Source of the DNA: JBBREP01 sp038202885
GTDB lineage: Bacteria > Actinomycetota > Acidimicrobiia > IMCC26256 > PALSA-610
Reading direction: 5' to 3'
NCBI GenBank assembly: GCA_038202885.1
Contig: JBBREP010000009.1
Location: forward strand, 1 to 64,000
DNA: 64,000 nucleotides
In this document: positions 51,969 through 60,176 of the stretch, in pieces
Layout: each line of letters begins with the position of its first letter
How positions within the stretch are numbered: position 1 is the stretch's first letter
Notes under the pieces: model-generated
The model's input: only the letters and a program-made list of their open reading frames with translations
What the model was told of the DNA's origin: nothing
Database searches by the model: none
Program-made: the position numbers and the translations under genes

Positions 51969-52991
51969 TCAACGCGAGCTGCGTTGATCCTCGCTGCGAG
52001 TGATGAACATCTCGCGCAAGGAATCGAAGTTCTCGAGACAGCGGCCGGCGCCAAGCACGACGCATTCCAACGGCGCGTCGACGAGATGCACCGGCAGTCG
52101 GGTCTCGTTGGCGATCCGGCGATCGAGGCCCTTGAGCATGCCACCGCCACCCACGAGATGGATCCCGTTGGCGATCAGGTCTTGGGCGAGCTCGGGAGGC
52201 GTTCGGGCCAGACACGCAATGACGGCGTCGCACACGGCACGCACTTGTTCTTCGATCGCGTTGCGAACCTCTTCGGGCACGAGCATCACGGTCTTGGGCA
52301 AGCCGCTCATGAGATCGCGGCCGCGCACCTCGGCCTTCCATTCGTCGGCAACGGGGAAAGCCGAACCGATGGCGAGTTTGATTTCCTCGGCGGTGCGCTC
52401 GCCGATGGCGATGCCGTACTCGCGACGCACGTAGGCCTGGATCGCTGCGTCGATGTCGAAGCTTCCGACGCGTACGGCTTCGAGGGCCACGATGCCACCC
52501 AACGAGATCACCGCCACCTCGGTGGTGCCGCCGCCGACGTCGATCACCATGTTGCCGAGCGGCTCGTGGATCGGCAGCGAAGCACCGATTGCTGCGGCCA
52601 TCGGCTGTTCGAGCAAGTGTGTCTCCGAGGCGCCGGCAACGCGAGCGGCCTCGCGCACCGCGCGCTGCTCCACGGCAGTAATCGCCGACGGAACGCAGAT
52701 CAGCACGCGCGCCCGGTGGAAGCGATGCACGCCGACGCGTTGGAACAACAGCCGGATCAGGCGCTGGGTGATGTCAAAGTCGGTGATCGCGCCGCCGCGT
52801 AGCGGACGAACGGCCACGATGTAACCGGGCGTGCGACCGATCATCTGCCAGGCGTCGTGGCCCATCGCGAGCACCTCGTGGGTGCGGCTGTTCAACGCGA
52901 TGACCGTCGGCTCGTTGAGCACAATGCCCTGGCTACGGCCGTAGACCAGCGTGTTCGCAGTGCCGAGGTCGATGGCGAGGTCGCGAGCCAT
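51969..52991 (-). CDS. mreB: MreB/Mbl-type actin homologue
   Basis: 340 residues, typical MreB length. Phosphate 1 loop DLAIDLGTANTLVY, the IVLNEPTVIAL strand, phosphate 2 IDVGGGTTEVAVISLGG and the adenosine motif GIHLVGGGGMLKGLDRRIA; also VRVGSFDIDAAIQAYVR and RTAEEIKLAIGSA. A cytoskeletal ATPase that steers peptidoglycan synthesis at the side wall. It ends an operon moaE - tiny membrane protein - mreB with only 2 bp before it; mreC, mreD and rodA are not here. ATG 52991. Confidence 0.93.
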   Translation of the reverse strand: MARDLAIDLGTANTLVYGRSQGIVLNEPTVIALNSRTHEVLAMGHDAWQMIGRTPGYIVAVRPLRGGAITDFDITQRLIRLLFQRVGVHRFHRARVLICVPSAITAVEQRAVREAARVAGASETHLLEQPMAAAIGASLPIHEPLGNMVIDVGGGTTEVAVISLGGIVALEAVRVGSFDIDAAIQAYVRREYGIAIGERTAEEIKLAIGSAFPVADEWKAEVRGRDLMSGLPKTVMLVPEEVRNAIEEQVRAVCDAVIACLARTPPELAQDLIANGIHLVGGGGMLKGLDRRIANETRLPVHLVDAPLECVVLGAGRCLENFDSLREMFITRSEDQRSSR

Positions 52992-52993
52992 AG

Positions 52994-53170
52994 CTACCCG
53001 CGCCGCCTCGGACGAGCACCCTTGGGGGTGTCTTCGGTGGGCGCCAGCGCATCGAGGTTGCGACCGAAGTCGCGCACACTCGAGTCGAGCGACGTACGCG
53101 GCCGGTGGCGGAACACGACGATCGCGATTCCGACGGTGCTCGCGACGAATACGAACAACAGGTATGCCAT
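52994..53170 (-). CDS. Tiny single-pass membrane protein between moaE and mreB
   Basis: 58 residues. One helix near the N-terminus (AYLLFVFVASTVGIAIVVFR), then a basic/polar tail RHRPRTSLDSSVRDFGRNLD and a stretch of Arg and Pro at the end (KGARPRRRG). ATG 53170 overlaps the moaE stop (TGATG). Its place just before mreB makes it a candidate partner of MreB at the membrane (inference). Not recognised. Confidence 0.75.
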   Translation of the reverse strand: MAYLLFVFVASTVGIAIVVFRHRPRTSLDSSVRDFGRNLDALAPTEDTPKGARPRRRG

Positions 53171-53640
53171 CAGCCGGCCACCGACCTGACGTCGTGCGCG
53201 CCGAGCGCCCAATCGTCACCGTCGGCCCAGTGTTCCTTCTTCCAGATCGGGACGGTCTGTTTCAGTTCGTCGATCGCAAACCGTGCGGCCTCGAATGCAA
53301 CATCGCGATGCGGCGACGATGCCACGACGAGCACGGACGCCTCCGAGAGGGCCAGCTCGCCGATGCGGTGCAAGAGTACGAGCCGCTCGACCGCGGGCCA
53401 GCGGGTACGCACTGTGGCCGCGAGCTCGACCAGCCGGGCGGTAGCAGGCTCGTCGTAGGCCTCGTAGGTCATCGCGCGCACACCGTGGCGGCCTTCGGCG
53501 TGATCTCGCACGACCCCCGAAAACGACACGACCGCACCCGATGAGGGTGTCGTGGCCCATCCCACGGCCGACTCAAGCGGCAGCGGATCGGGTGTGAGGG
53601 CGATCCAGTCACGCCCGGGCGGCGACGGGGGCATGGCCAC
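53170..53640 (-). CDS. moaE: Molybdopterin synthase large subunit MoaE
   Basis: 156 residues. GAVVSFSGVVRDHAEGRHGV, LTYEAYDE-type MTYEAYDEPATARLVELA, LLHRIGELALSEASVLVVASSPHR and VPIWKKEHWADG, where the Lys residues (Lys134, Lys135) match the active-site region. MoaE receives sulfur from MoaD to make molybdopterin. MoaD and other Moa genes are not in the window. GTG 53640 is preferred because a TAGACT box lies 7 nt upstream. First gene of the operon with mreB. Confidence 0.93.
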   Translation of the reverse strand: MAMPPSPPGRDWIALTPDPLPLESAVGWATTPSSGAVVSFSGVVRDHAEGRHGVRAMTYEAYDEPATARLVELAATVRTRWPAVERLVLLHRIGELALSEASVLVVASSPHRDVAFEAARFAIDELKQTVPIWKKEHWADGDDWALGAHDVRSVAG

Positions 53641-53647
53641 GACTATC

Positions 53648-53653
53648 AGTCTA
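53648..53653 (-). promoter_or_regulatory. Candidate leaderless -10 box for moaE-mreB operon (TAGACT)
   Basis: TAGACT on the minus strand, 7 nt before GTG 53640. This is the only promoter candidate seen for mreB. Confidence 0.45.
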
Positions 53654-53783
53654 GATGGGCGCAGCGCGAACCCCCCGAGAGACGCTTCCATCCCCCGCGC
53701 GTGCACCCACGCGTGCACCCGCGCCGCGCGCGGACCGTGGCGTCCCTACACTCCACGGGCCGCACCCGGCGAGGCCTGCACCG

Positions 53784-55037
53784 ATGCACGAAGAATCCGT
53801 TCCTGGACCTGACGACGGCCCCGAGCCTGGCGACCTCGTCGATGAGCACGAGCGCGCTGACGCTCGGCCGCGGTCAGACGCGCGTCCAGACCCGCTGGAT
53901 CGGCTGTGGCGACACCCGTCCGAGATCGACCGCGTCGGGCTCGGTCGCCAGACCCGGGCCCGACTGGAGCGCCCCGGGTTGATGCTCGTCGGCGGGGTCG
54001 CGGTCGGCGGCTCGATGTTCGGCGCCGTCCTCACCGTGGCGATCCTCGCCCTCTCGGGCTTGTTGAACGGCGATCCCAGACCGTCGGCCAACGACCGCCT
54101 CATCACGAACGCCCACGACACCGCGACCCAGATCGCCGCGGCATCCGTACGTCCGTCGGTCGTGTCGGTGACCGCTCGCGACGCGGCCGGCGTGCGTCGC
54201 GGTTCCGGTGTGGTCGTGCGCCACGGCGGCGACATCTTGACCTCGGCGTGGGTTGTCGGAGGCGCCGTGTCGGTCACGATCGCCACGAACGACAAGAAGA
54301 GCCTCGTGGCGCGAGTCATCGGTAGCGACAGCGCGAGCGGGCTGGCGCTCCTCGAGACCGACGGCGACCTTCCGGCTGCGAGCCTCGCGCCACATGCACC
54401 CGAACAGACGTCTTCGGTGATCGCACTCAGCGGCGACGGCGCAATCGACAACGGCATCGTCAACGATGTCGACGTCGTCGCAACCGATTCGGCTGGCGTG
54501 ACCATGCCGAGCCTGTTCGTGACCCACGCTCGGCCGGGTCGCGACGCCGCGGGCGCGCCGGTGATCGACGGTCGAGCCCAGGTTGCGGGGATCCTGCTTC
54601 CCGGCGAGCTCGGTGCGGTACCAATCGACTACGCGCGGGCCGTCGCCGAGGCGATCCGCACGAACGGCGCCGTCGACCACGCCTGGATCGGCATCAGCAA
54701 GGGCTACGACTCGACGTACGGACCACAGATCCGCGCGCTCGCTGCCGCCGGACCCGCTGCGCTCGCCGGCATGCAGGTGGGCGACGTCGTGTTGAGCGTC
54801 GACGGTCGCACGGTCGCGAGCACCACTGAGCTGATGGCCACCATTCGCTGGCAGTGGCCCACCGATGTCTTGAAGATCATGGTGAGCCGGGCCGGCCACA
54901 CCGTGCCGCTCGCGGTCACCGCAGCCATCGCTCCAGGGCAGCTCGACACCGCCCCGCCGCGGCGACCGACGGCGTCAACCGTGTCGGCGAGCACCTCGAC
55001 CGTCCCCGCCGCCACGATCGCGTCGACGAGTCCGTGA
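53784..55037 (+). CDS. HtrA/DegP-like membrane protein with all three catalytic residues missing
   Basis: 417 residues from ATG 53784. An acidic cytoplasmic start, LDRLWRHPSEIDRVGLGRQT before the helix, one membrane helix about 65-90 (LMLVGGVAVGGSMFGAVLTV), then the trypsin fold and a C-terminal PDZ domain (GPAALAGMQVGDVVLSVDGR). Where HtrA has the catalytic His the sequence is ILTSAWVV (Trp156); where it has Asp, SDSASGLALL (Gly186); where it has Ser, GRDAAGAPVI (Ala256). The fold is otherwise conserved, and the frame is intact and under normal codon use, so it is probably a non-proteolytic HtrA-like scaffold or sensor. Divergent from moaE. Confidence 0.88.
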   Translation: MHEESVPGPDDGPEPGDLVDEHERADARPRSDARPDPLDRLWRHPSEIDRVGLGRQTRARLERPGLMLVGGVAVGGSMFGAVLTVAILALSGLLNGDPRPSANDRLITNAHDTATQIAAASVRPSVVSVTARDAAGVRRGSGVVVRHGGDILTSAWVVGGAVSVTIATNDKKSLVARVIGSDSASGLALLETDGDLPAASLAPHAPEQTSSVIALSGDGAIDNGIVNDVDVVATDSAGVTMPSLFVTHARPGRDAAGAPVIDGRAQVAGILLPGELGAVPIDYARAVAEAIRTNGAVDHAWIGISKGYDSTYGPQIRALAAAGPAALAGMQVGDVVLSVDGRTVASTTELMATIRWQWPTDVLKIMVSRAGHTVPLAVTAAIAPGQLDTAPPRRPTASTVSASTSTVPAATIASTSP

Positions 55038-55092
55038 CGGCGCGCCCGGCACCGATGGTCCAGGAGCCGGTGCGGCGCGCGAGCATGGGCGC

Positions 55093-56172
55093 ATGAGCGA
55101 CGGCGATCTCGACGACATCGATCGGGAGCTGCTGAACGCACTCCAGTGGGACTTCCCGGTAGTTGCCCGGCCCTTTGCCGCGATCGGTGAACGGCTCGGG
55201 CTGTCGGAGTCCGACGTGCGCGCCCGGGTGGAGCGCGTGAAGGACGCCGGTGTGCTCCGCCAACTCTCCGCGATCTTCGACACCCGCGCCCTTGGCTTCA
55301 GCTCCGCGCTCATCGCGGCACGGGTCGACCCCGCGCGCGTCGATGATGCCGCCGCGATCATCTCCGAGCACCCGGGCGTGTCGCACAACTACAAGCGCAA
55401 CCACTCGTACAACCTCTGGTACACGCTCGCAGTCCCGCCCGGCGACGACTTCGACGCGCACGTCGACGTGCTGCACGCAGCGTCGGGCGCAACGGTCACG
55501 CGCAAGCTGCCGACGTTGCAGTTGTACAAGATCGGGGTGAAGCTCGACATGACGGGCCGCACCGCCGCCGACGCCAAGGCCACAGTGCTCGCGCACGAGA
55601 CGCCCGAGCGTAAGGCCGACATGCCTGCGCCGACGCTCACTGCCACACAGATCGACGTGATGCGGGTAGTGCAAGACGACCTGCCCGTCGTCGTCGAGCC
55701 GTTCGCGGCGTACGGCGAGCAAATCGGGCTGTCGGGCGACGAGGTGCTCGCGACGCTCGCAGAGTTCAAGGAGCACAAGTGGATGCGGCGCTTCGCCGCG
55801 GTGATGAACCATCGCAGCGCGGGCTTCAAGGCGAACGCAATGGGCGTGTGGGCCGTCCCCGAGGATCGCCTCGGCGACATCGGACCGCATATGGCCTCAT
55901 TCGCGGCGGTCTCGCACTGTTACCGACGCCCCACGTATGACGATTGGCCGTACACAGTGTTCACGATGGTGCATGGTCGTAGTGCTCGCGATTGCGAAGC
56001 AACGATCGAAGCGATCCGCGACGAGACCGGCGTGCAGGACTACGCGCTGCTGTGGTCGGTCAAGGAGTACAAGAAGGTGCGACTGCGCTACAACACGCCC
56101 GACTGGGACGCCTGGTCGAAGGAACACCTGTCTACTGCGCCTACTTCGTCCGGCGCTGCGAGCGACCGCTAA
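55093..56172 (+). CDS. Fused AhbA/AhbB-type siroheme decarboxylase (Lrp/AsnC fold)
   Basis: 359 residues made of two related halves, 1-175 and about 180-345. Each starts with a helix-turn-helix-like part (DDIDRELLNALQWDFPVVAR and ATQIDVMRVVQDDLPVVVEP) and contains the siroheme decarboxylase motif: GVSHNYKRNHSYNLWYTL in the first and VSHCYRRPTYDDWPYTVF in the second. In sulfate reducers and archaea AhbA and AhbB convert siroheme to 12,18-didecarboxysiroheme for heme; NirD/L relatives serve heme d1. A transcription regulator is the rival reading but the SHxYRR motif argues against. The last 13 codons and stop lie in repeat family E (56134). Confidence 0.85.
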   Translation: MSDGDLDDIDRELLNALQWDFPVVARPFAAIGERLGLSESDVRARVERVKDAGVLRQLSAIFDTRALGFSSALIAARVDPARVDDAAAIISEHPGVSHNYKRNHSYNLWYTLAVPPGDDFDAHVDVLHAASGATVTRKLPTLQLYKIGVKLDMTGRTAADAKATVLAHETPERKADMPAPTLTATQIDVMRVVQDDLPVVVEPFAAYGEQIGLSGDEVLATLAEFKEHKWMRRFAAVMNHRSAGFKANAMGVWAVPEDRLGDIGPHMASFAAVSHCYRRPTYDDWPYTVFTMVHGRSARDCEATIEAIRDETGVQDYALLWSVKEYKKVRLRYNTPDWDAWSKEHLSTAPTSSGAASDR

Positions 56173-56271
56173 CTCCCGGACTCGCCACACAACGCGGTGC
56201 GGTCACCGCCCAGCTTGTCGACTGCGCCTACTTCGTCCGGCGCTGCGAGCGACCGCTAACCCCCGGACTCG
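56134..56271. repeat. Repeat family E, two copies between converging genes
   Basis: 56134-56184 and 56221-56271 are 51-bp near-identical copies (one mismatch) sharing TTCGTCCGGCGCTGCGAGCG and CCCGGACTCG, 87 bp apart. Copy 1 contains the 3' end and stop of the siroheme decarboxylase gene; copy 2 ends two bases before the stop of the epimerase on the minus strand. A related fragment is at 24430-24450. Confidence 0.8.
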
Positions 56272-56272
56272 T

Positions 56273-57346
56273 TCACCTTCTGCGGCGGTGTGAGAGCCAC
56301 CAGGTGGCGGCGCCGGCTCCGGTGAGCACCGCGCTGACTGCAGCGATCCACGGCAACGGGCGGCGCCGCACGTCGGGGTCGCCGGCCAGCAAGATCGCTT
56401 CTTCGTTCGTGTGCCGCGGTTGCCAACCCTGCTGTTTCAGCAGGTCGTTGGCAATCACCCACGGATGCATCACGTACGGCAGCACTTCGGGCGGTGCATC
56501 GCCCAGCCCGCTCCCCCACATCGCGCTCAGCGCGGTAGCGGCCATCTCCTCGGGCACGCCCGGCGGCCGGCGATGCGGTGCGACCGCCAACGCCTGATCG
56601 TGATCGAGCCAACCATCGGCCGACACGTTGAACACACCGTCGAGGTCATCGCTCACGGCGAGAGCGAGGGCACTCGCCGCGTCATCAACGTGCACCACCT
56701 GTAACGGCGGCGTAGCGCCCCGCACCACCGCGGGCGGGCGACCCACAGCAGCGCGAGCAAAGATCGTGCTCGCCCCGGCACCGACGACGGGCGCCACGCG
56801 CAGACACGTCGTGATCCGACCGACGTGGCGTTCCTGCCATTCGTGGAGCAGTCGTTCGCACTCGGCGTCGTGCGCGGCCGGTTCGTAACCAGGATTCGGC
56901 CGTAGCGCTGCGCTCTCGTCGAGCGGCACGGGGTTGTTGGCCCACGCGCCATAAATCGTCGCGCTCGACGGGCGCACGATCTTGCGCACTCCAGCAACAG
57001 TTGCTGCGGTCAGCAACCGGCGCGTCGCTTCGACGTTGACGCGCCGCGCCAGCTCACCGTCGGGAATCGGACCGACAACCGCGGCGAGATGCACGATGGT
57101 GTCGACGCCGCGCAGCAGCGGCGCGGCATCGACGCCTGCGAGGTCAACGAGGTGAAACTCGAGCCTCGGAACGCGCCGCGGCGGCTCACGCACGTCGAGT
57201 CCGACGATGCGATCGACGGTGGTGAGGGAATCGAGCAGCGGCAGCAACCGCTGTCCGAGCAGCCCAGAAACCCCGGTCACAGCCACAGAATGGGTGGCCG
57301 GTGTGGGCGCTTGAGCCGCTCGTGGCGACGGTTCTTCGTCGGTCAT
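56273..57346 (-). CDS. NAD-dependent epimerase/dehydratase with C-terminal membrane anchor
   Basis: 357 residues. VAVTGVSGLLGQRLLPLLDS is the NAD Rossmann loop; IVGLDVREPPRRVPRLEF, TIVHLAAVVGP and RPSSATIYGAW follow. The classic YxxxK is not obvious: the position reads NPGYEPAAHDAECERLL, so catalysis is uncertain. The C-terminus has one hydrophobic helix and four Arg (WIAAVSAVLTGAGAATWWL), suggesting attachment to the membrane. The group is often annotated as a sugar or steroid dehydrogenase. Divergent from the DUF2342 gene; ATG 57346. Confidence 0.85.
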   Translation of the reverse strand: MTDEEPSPRAAQAPTPATHSVAVTGVSGLLGQRLLPLLDSLTTVDRIVGLDVREPPRRVPRLEFHLVDLAGVDAAPLLRGVDTIVHLAAVVGPIPDGELARRVNVEATRRLLTAATVAGVRKIVRPSSATIYGAWANNPVPLDESAALRPNPGYEPAAHDAECERLLHEWQERHVGRITTCLRVAPVVGAGASTIFARAAVGRPPAVVRGATPPLQVVHVDDAASALALAVSDDLDGVFNVSADGWLDHDQALAVAPHRRPPGVPEEMAATALSAMWGSGLGDAPPEVLPYVMHPWVIANDLLKQQGWQPRHTNEEAILLAGDPDVRRRPLPWIAAVSAVLTGAGAATWWLSHRRRR

Positions 57347-57353
57347 ACGTCCA

Positions 57354-57359
57354 TAGACT
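57354..57359 (+). promoter_or_regulatory. Candidate leaderless -10 box (TAGACT)
   Basis: TAGACT is 6 nt before GTG 57366 of the DUF2342 gene, in a 19-bp divergent gap. Confidence 0.45.
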
Positions 57360-57365
57360 GATGCG

Positions 57366-58655
57366 GTGAGCGACGAAAACCAAATGGACGGCCCGCCAGA
57401 CCCGTTCGGGCCCGACGGCTTTGATCCCTCACAGCTGTTCGCGCAGCACGGTCTCGACCTCTCACAGGTGCTCGGGATGCTGCATTCGACCGGTCCCGTC
57501 AACTGGGAAGTCGCGCAGCAGGTCGCGGAATCAATCTGCGTCACGAATCCCGACGGCGAGGGCGAGCGCGCGGATCCCGAGGTCGATCCGGTACGTGCCG
57601 AGCGACTGCTCACCCTCGTGCGCGCCGCGCAGACGAACGTCGCCGCCACCACTGGGCTCGCCGAGAGCACCACGATCGACGTGCAGTGCGTGAACCGCCG
57701 TGCGTGGACCGTCGTGACGCTCGATGGGCTGCGACCCGTGCTCGAAGCACTCGCGTCGCGCATGGCGTCACCGTTCGCCGGAAGCACGATGACCTTCGAT
57801 CCCAATGCCGACCTCAGCGACGATCCCGAAATGCTCGCCGGCATCATGGGAATGCTGGCGCCGATGCTCTTCGGCGTACAGGCCGGATCGCTGACTGGAT
57901 TGCTCGCGCACCACGCGCTCGGCCAGTACGACCTGCCACTGCCGCTCGCTGCGGCGCCGAAGCTCGCGTTCGTGGTGGCCAACATCGAACAGTTCGGCGA
58001 CGACTGGGGCTTGCCGTTCGACGACCTTGTGTTCGCGCTCGCCTCGCGTGAAGTGGTGCACGCGGCGCAACGGACCGTGCCGTGGGTGCGCGACAGGCTC
58101 GTGCGCCTCGCCACCGAGTACGTGTCGGGCTACGAGTTGCGGCCCGAGGTGCTCGAAGAGCAGTTCAGCGAGACGTTCAGCGCCTTCGACGAGCTCGACC
58201 CTGAATCGCTCGTGGCGAAGCTCCAAGCGGGCGAGATGCCGGCCATCGACATCGACCCGACCGAACTCCTCGCGCATTTGCGCACACCGGCCCAAGACCC
58301 GATCCTCGCAGCGCTGCAACGATTCGGCGCGGTGCTCGGTGGCTACGCCGACGCCGTCATCGATGCACTCGGCACGCGCCTCGGTCCGGGTGGGCCGCGC
58401 ATCGAGGAGGCGCTCCGCCGTCATCGAGTGGAGTGCGGCGCGGCGACGGAGTTCGTCGACCTCATGCTCGGTCTCAAGATCGATCGATCGCACTACGAGC
58501 AGGGCCAGGCGTTCTGCGCGGGCGTGATCGAGCGGGCCGGTATCGACGGCCTCAACCGTCTGTGGGAACGCGAATCGATGCTGCCGACCGACCCCGAGTT
58601 GGCCGCACCGGGCCTCTGGCTCGCCCGCATCGAGCTCAACCTCGACGACCAGTAA
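57366..58655 (+). CDS. DUF2342 (zincin-like) protein lacking the first zinc His
   Basis: 429 residues. The family context is clear: acidic/Pro start, GPVNWEVAQQVAESIC, AAQTNVAATTGLAES, and DLVFALASREVVHAAQRTVPW, then the C-terminal helical domain ending PELAAPGLWLARIEL. DUF2342 proteins normally carry HExxH in the middle helix; here it is REVVH (Arg228 to His232), so one zinc ligand is lost. A likely non-catalytic relative of the Rv3195-type family. The order UPF0182, PDZ/Lon, DUF2342 is also found in mycobacteria from memory, here with about 6 kb of other genes between the last two. Confidence 0.82.
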   Translation: MSDENQMDGPPDPFGPDGFDPSQLFAQHGLDLSQVLGMLHSTGPVNWEVAQQVAESICVTNPDGEGERADPEVDPVRAERLLTLVRAAQTNVAATTGLAESTTIDVQCVNRRAWTVVTLDGLRPVLEALASRMASPFAGSTMTFDPNADLSDDPEMLAGIMGMLAPMLFGVQAGSLTGLLAHHALGQYDLPLPLAAAPKLAFVVANIEQFGDDWGLPFDDLVFALASREVVHAAQRTVPWVRDRLVRLATEYVSGYELRPEVLEEQFSETFSAFDELDPESLVAKLQAGEMPAIDIDPTELLAHLRTPAQDPILAALQRFGAVLGGYADAVIDALGTRLGPGGPRIEEALRRHRVECGAATEFVDLMLGLKIDRSHYEQGQAFCAGVIERAGIDGLNRLWERESMLPTDPELAAPGLWLARIELNLDDQ

Positions 58656-58666
58656 CGCAGTACCAC

Positions 58667-58723
58667 CAACCGTGTGCCGCGCTAGCGGCACGGGCGAGGG
58701 TCAGATCGGCACACGGTCTTGGG
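58667..58723. repeat. REP-like palindrome, family B copy 2
   Basis: Arms CCGTGTGCCGC / CGGCACACGG in the gap where the DUF2342 gene and the MFS gene converge, inverted relative to the copy at 40565-40622. Confidence 0.75.
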
Positions 58724-58727
58724 TGCG

Positions 58728-60164
58728 TCAGCGGGGGGTGCGGTCGCGGCGGCGCATTGCGAACCTCGCGGCTGGCGGTGGCCCTGATGGAGGCGCCGGC
58801 TCGGGGCCATGCGCATCGGAACGACGGACGGCGCCGAGGTAGGCGAAGCCGGCGAACAGCATGACCAACGCCATCAAGAACAGCCCGAACTTGCCGTCGA
58901 ACGGGTGGAACTCGGAGTGCGGCGACAGCGCGACCGCGAGCAACCCACCGCACACCCACACGAGCTGGAAGCGCGTCTCGAAACGAGCGATAGCGCGACC
59001 ACGCACGGCGTCGTGCGCGTCGCGTTGGAGCAAGCTGTCGAACGCCAGGCGGGCGCTTGCGGCACTCAATGCCACCATCGCCGCCGCCGCCGCGAGCGAC
59101 GCGGTGCTGTAGAGCCGCGCCGCGAACACGAGCAGCACCGCCGGAATCGTGATCGCCCCCACGAGCATCCACTCCTCGCGCAGCTTGCGCCGCAGCGGCG
59201 CCGCGATCACCGTGCCGATGCCGTTGCCAACCGCGCTGGCACCGAACACGAGACCGAACACCGCGCTGCCCTGGTGATGGAACTTCAACACGAAGGCGGT
59301 GAAAAACGTCATGAAGCCCACCACACCGCGCACGAATCCCATGGCGTTGCCGGCCGACACGACGCTCGGCAAATGCAGCATCACCCGCTGTTCAGGTGTC
59401 TCACCGCCAGTGATCACCTTGGCCCTGGGGATTGCGATGGCCAAGACCGCAGCACCGAAAAACACGAACGCGCCCGCTCGAAGCACCCAGTCGCCGCCCA
59501 GCACTTTGAGGATGGAGGCGGCAACGGGCGCCGCGGCAATACCGCCCAAGATGCTCAGCAGCGCGAGCCGCGAGTTGGCTTGCACGAGCTCGTCGGGATC
59601 ATCGACGAGGGCTGGCACGAGCGCGCCCTTCGTGATGCCCTGCGCCTTCGACAGCGCCAGGGAGCTGAGCGCGAGCGGGTAGAGCCCGGCGTCGTTGATG
59701 TGGTTTGCGAGCACGAAGCACACCACGCCTCGCAGCACGTTGATCAGCACCATGATCAGGCGCCGTCCGCCTCGCGACCGGTCGAGCAGCGGCCCGAGGA
59801 AGGGCGCAACGACCGCGAAGGGCGCCATGGTCAACACCAGGTACAGGAGCACTTTGGTGCGCGCCTCGCTCGTTGCCGCACTGAAAAAGAGCGAATCGGC
59901 CAATGCGACCGTAAAAAACACGTCGCCGCACACCGAGACGGCGTGCGTGAGGGCAAGCTTGCCGAAAGGCGTGGCGGTCGTCGAGCGCAACGCCGTCTCG
60001 CCGGGCAGCTTCGGGTATTGGCGCTTGGACGTAGCGGGCAGCGTACCGGCGGTCCCGAGGCCGAACTCCCCTATCCCGGCCACCTTGGGCCAACAACAGG
60101 TCTCCATCAGGTGCACAACGCCCGGCGTGGCCTCCGCCACTCGCCAAATCTGCCGATCGTCCAT
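58728..60164 (-). CDS. MFS transporter
   Basis: 478 residues with about 12 membrane helices after a 65-residue soluble start. The loop after helix 2 reads GPLLDRSRGGRRLIMVLIN, the family's conserved G-x-x-x-D-R-x-x-x-R-R, and the middle loop has VITGGETPEQR. Substrate not decided. It is divergent from ppk with 12 bp between the two starts if ATG 60164 is right; the first 60 residues are weakly supported, so a downstream start is possible. Convergent with the DUF2342 gene. Confidence 0.85.
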   Translation of the reverse strand: MDDRQIWRVAEATPGVVHLMETCCWPKVAGIGEFGLGTAGTLPATSKRQYPKLPGETALRSTTATPFGKLALTHAVSVCGDVFFTVALADSLFFSAATSEARTKVLLYLVLTMAPFAVVAPFLGPLLDRSRGGRRLIMVLINVLRGVVCFVLANHINDAGLYPLALSSLALSKAQGITKGALVPALVDDPDELVQANSRLALLSILGGIAAAPVAASILKVLGGDWVLRAGAFVFFGAAVLAIAIPRAKVITGGETPEQRVMLHLPSVVSAGNAMGFVRGVVGFMTFFTAFVLKFHHQGSAVFGLVFGASAVGNGIGTVIAAPLRRKLREEWMLVGAITIPAVLLVFAARLYSTASLAAAAAMVALSAASARLAFDSLLQRDAHDAVRGRAIARFETRFQLVWVCGGLLAVALSPHSEFHPFDGKFGLFLMALVMLFAGFAYLGAVRRSDAHGPEPAPPSGPPPAARFAMRRRDRTPR

Positions 60165-60169
60165 AGCAT
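60164..60169 (+). promoter_or_regulatory. Candidate leaderless -10 box for ppk (TAGCAT)
   Basis: TAGCAT is 7 nt before ATG 60177. Confidence 0.45.
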
Positions 60170-60176
60170 CAGCACT

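Noticed and set aside
55093..56172. AsnC/Lrp transcription regulator
   Set aside because: The double-length form and the SHxYRR motif in both halves fit siroheme decarboxylase better; a regulator reading cannot be fully excluded.
58809..60176. Upstream extension of the ppk frame by more than 450 codons
   Set aside because: The extension is antisense to the MFS gene and unlike any PPK. ATG 60177 gives the usual length and fits a -10 box.
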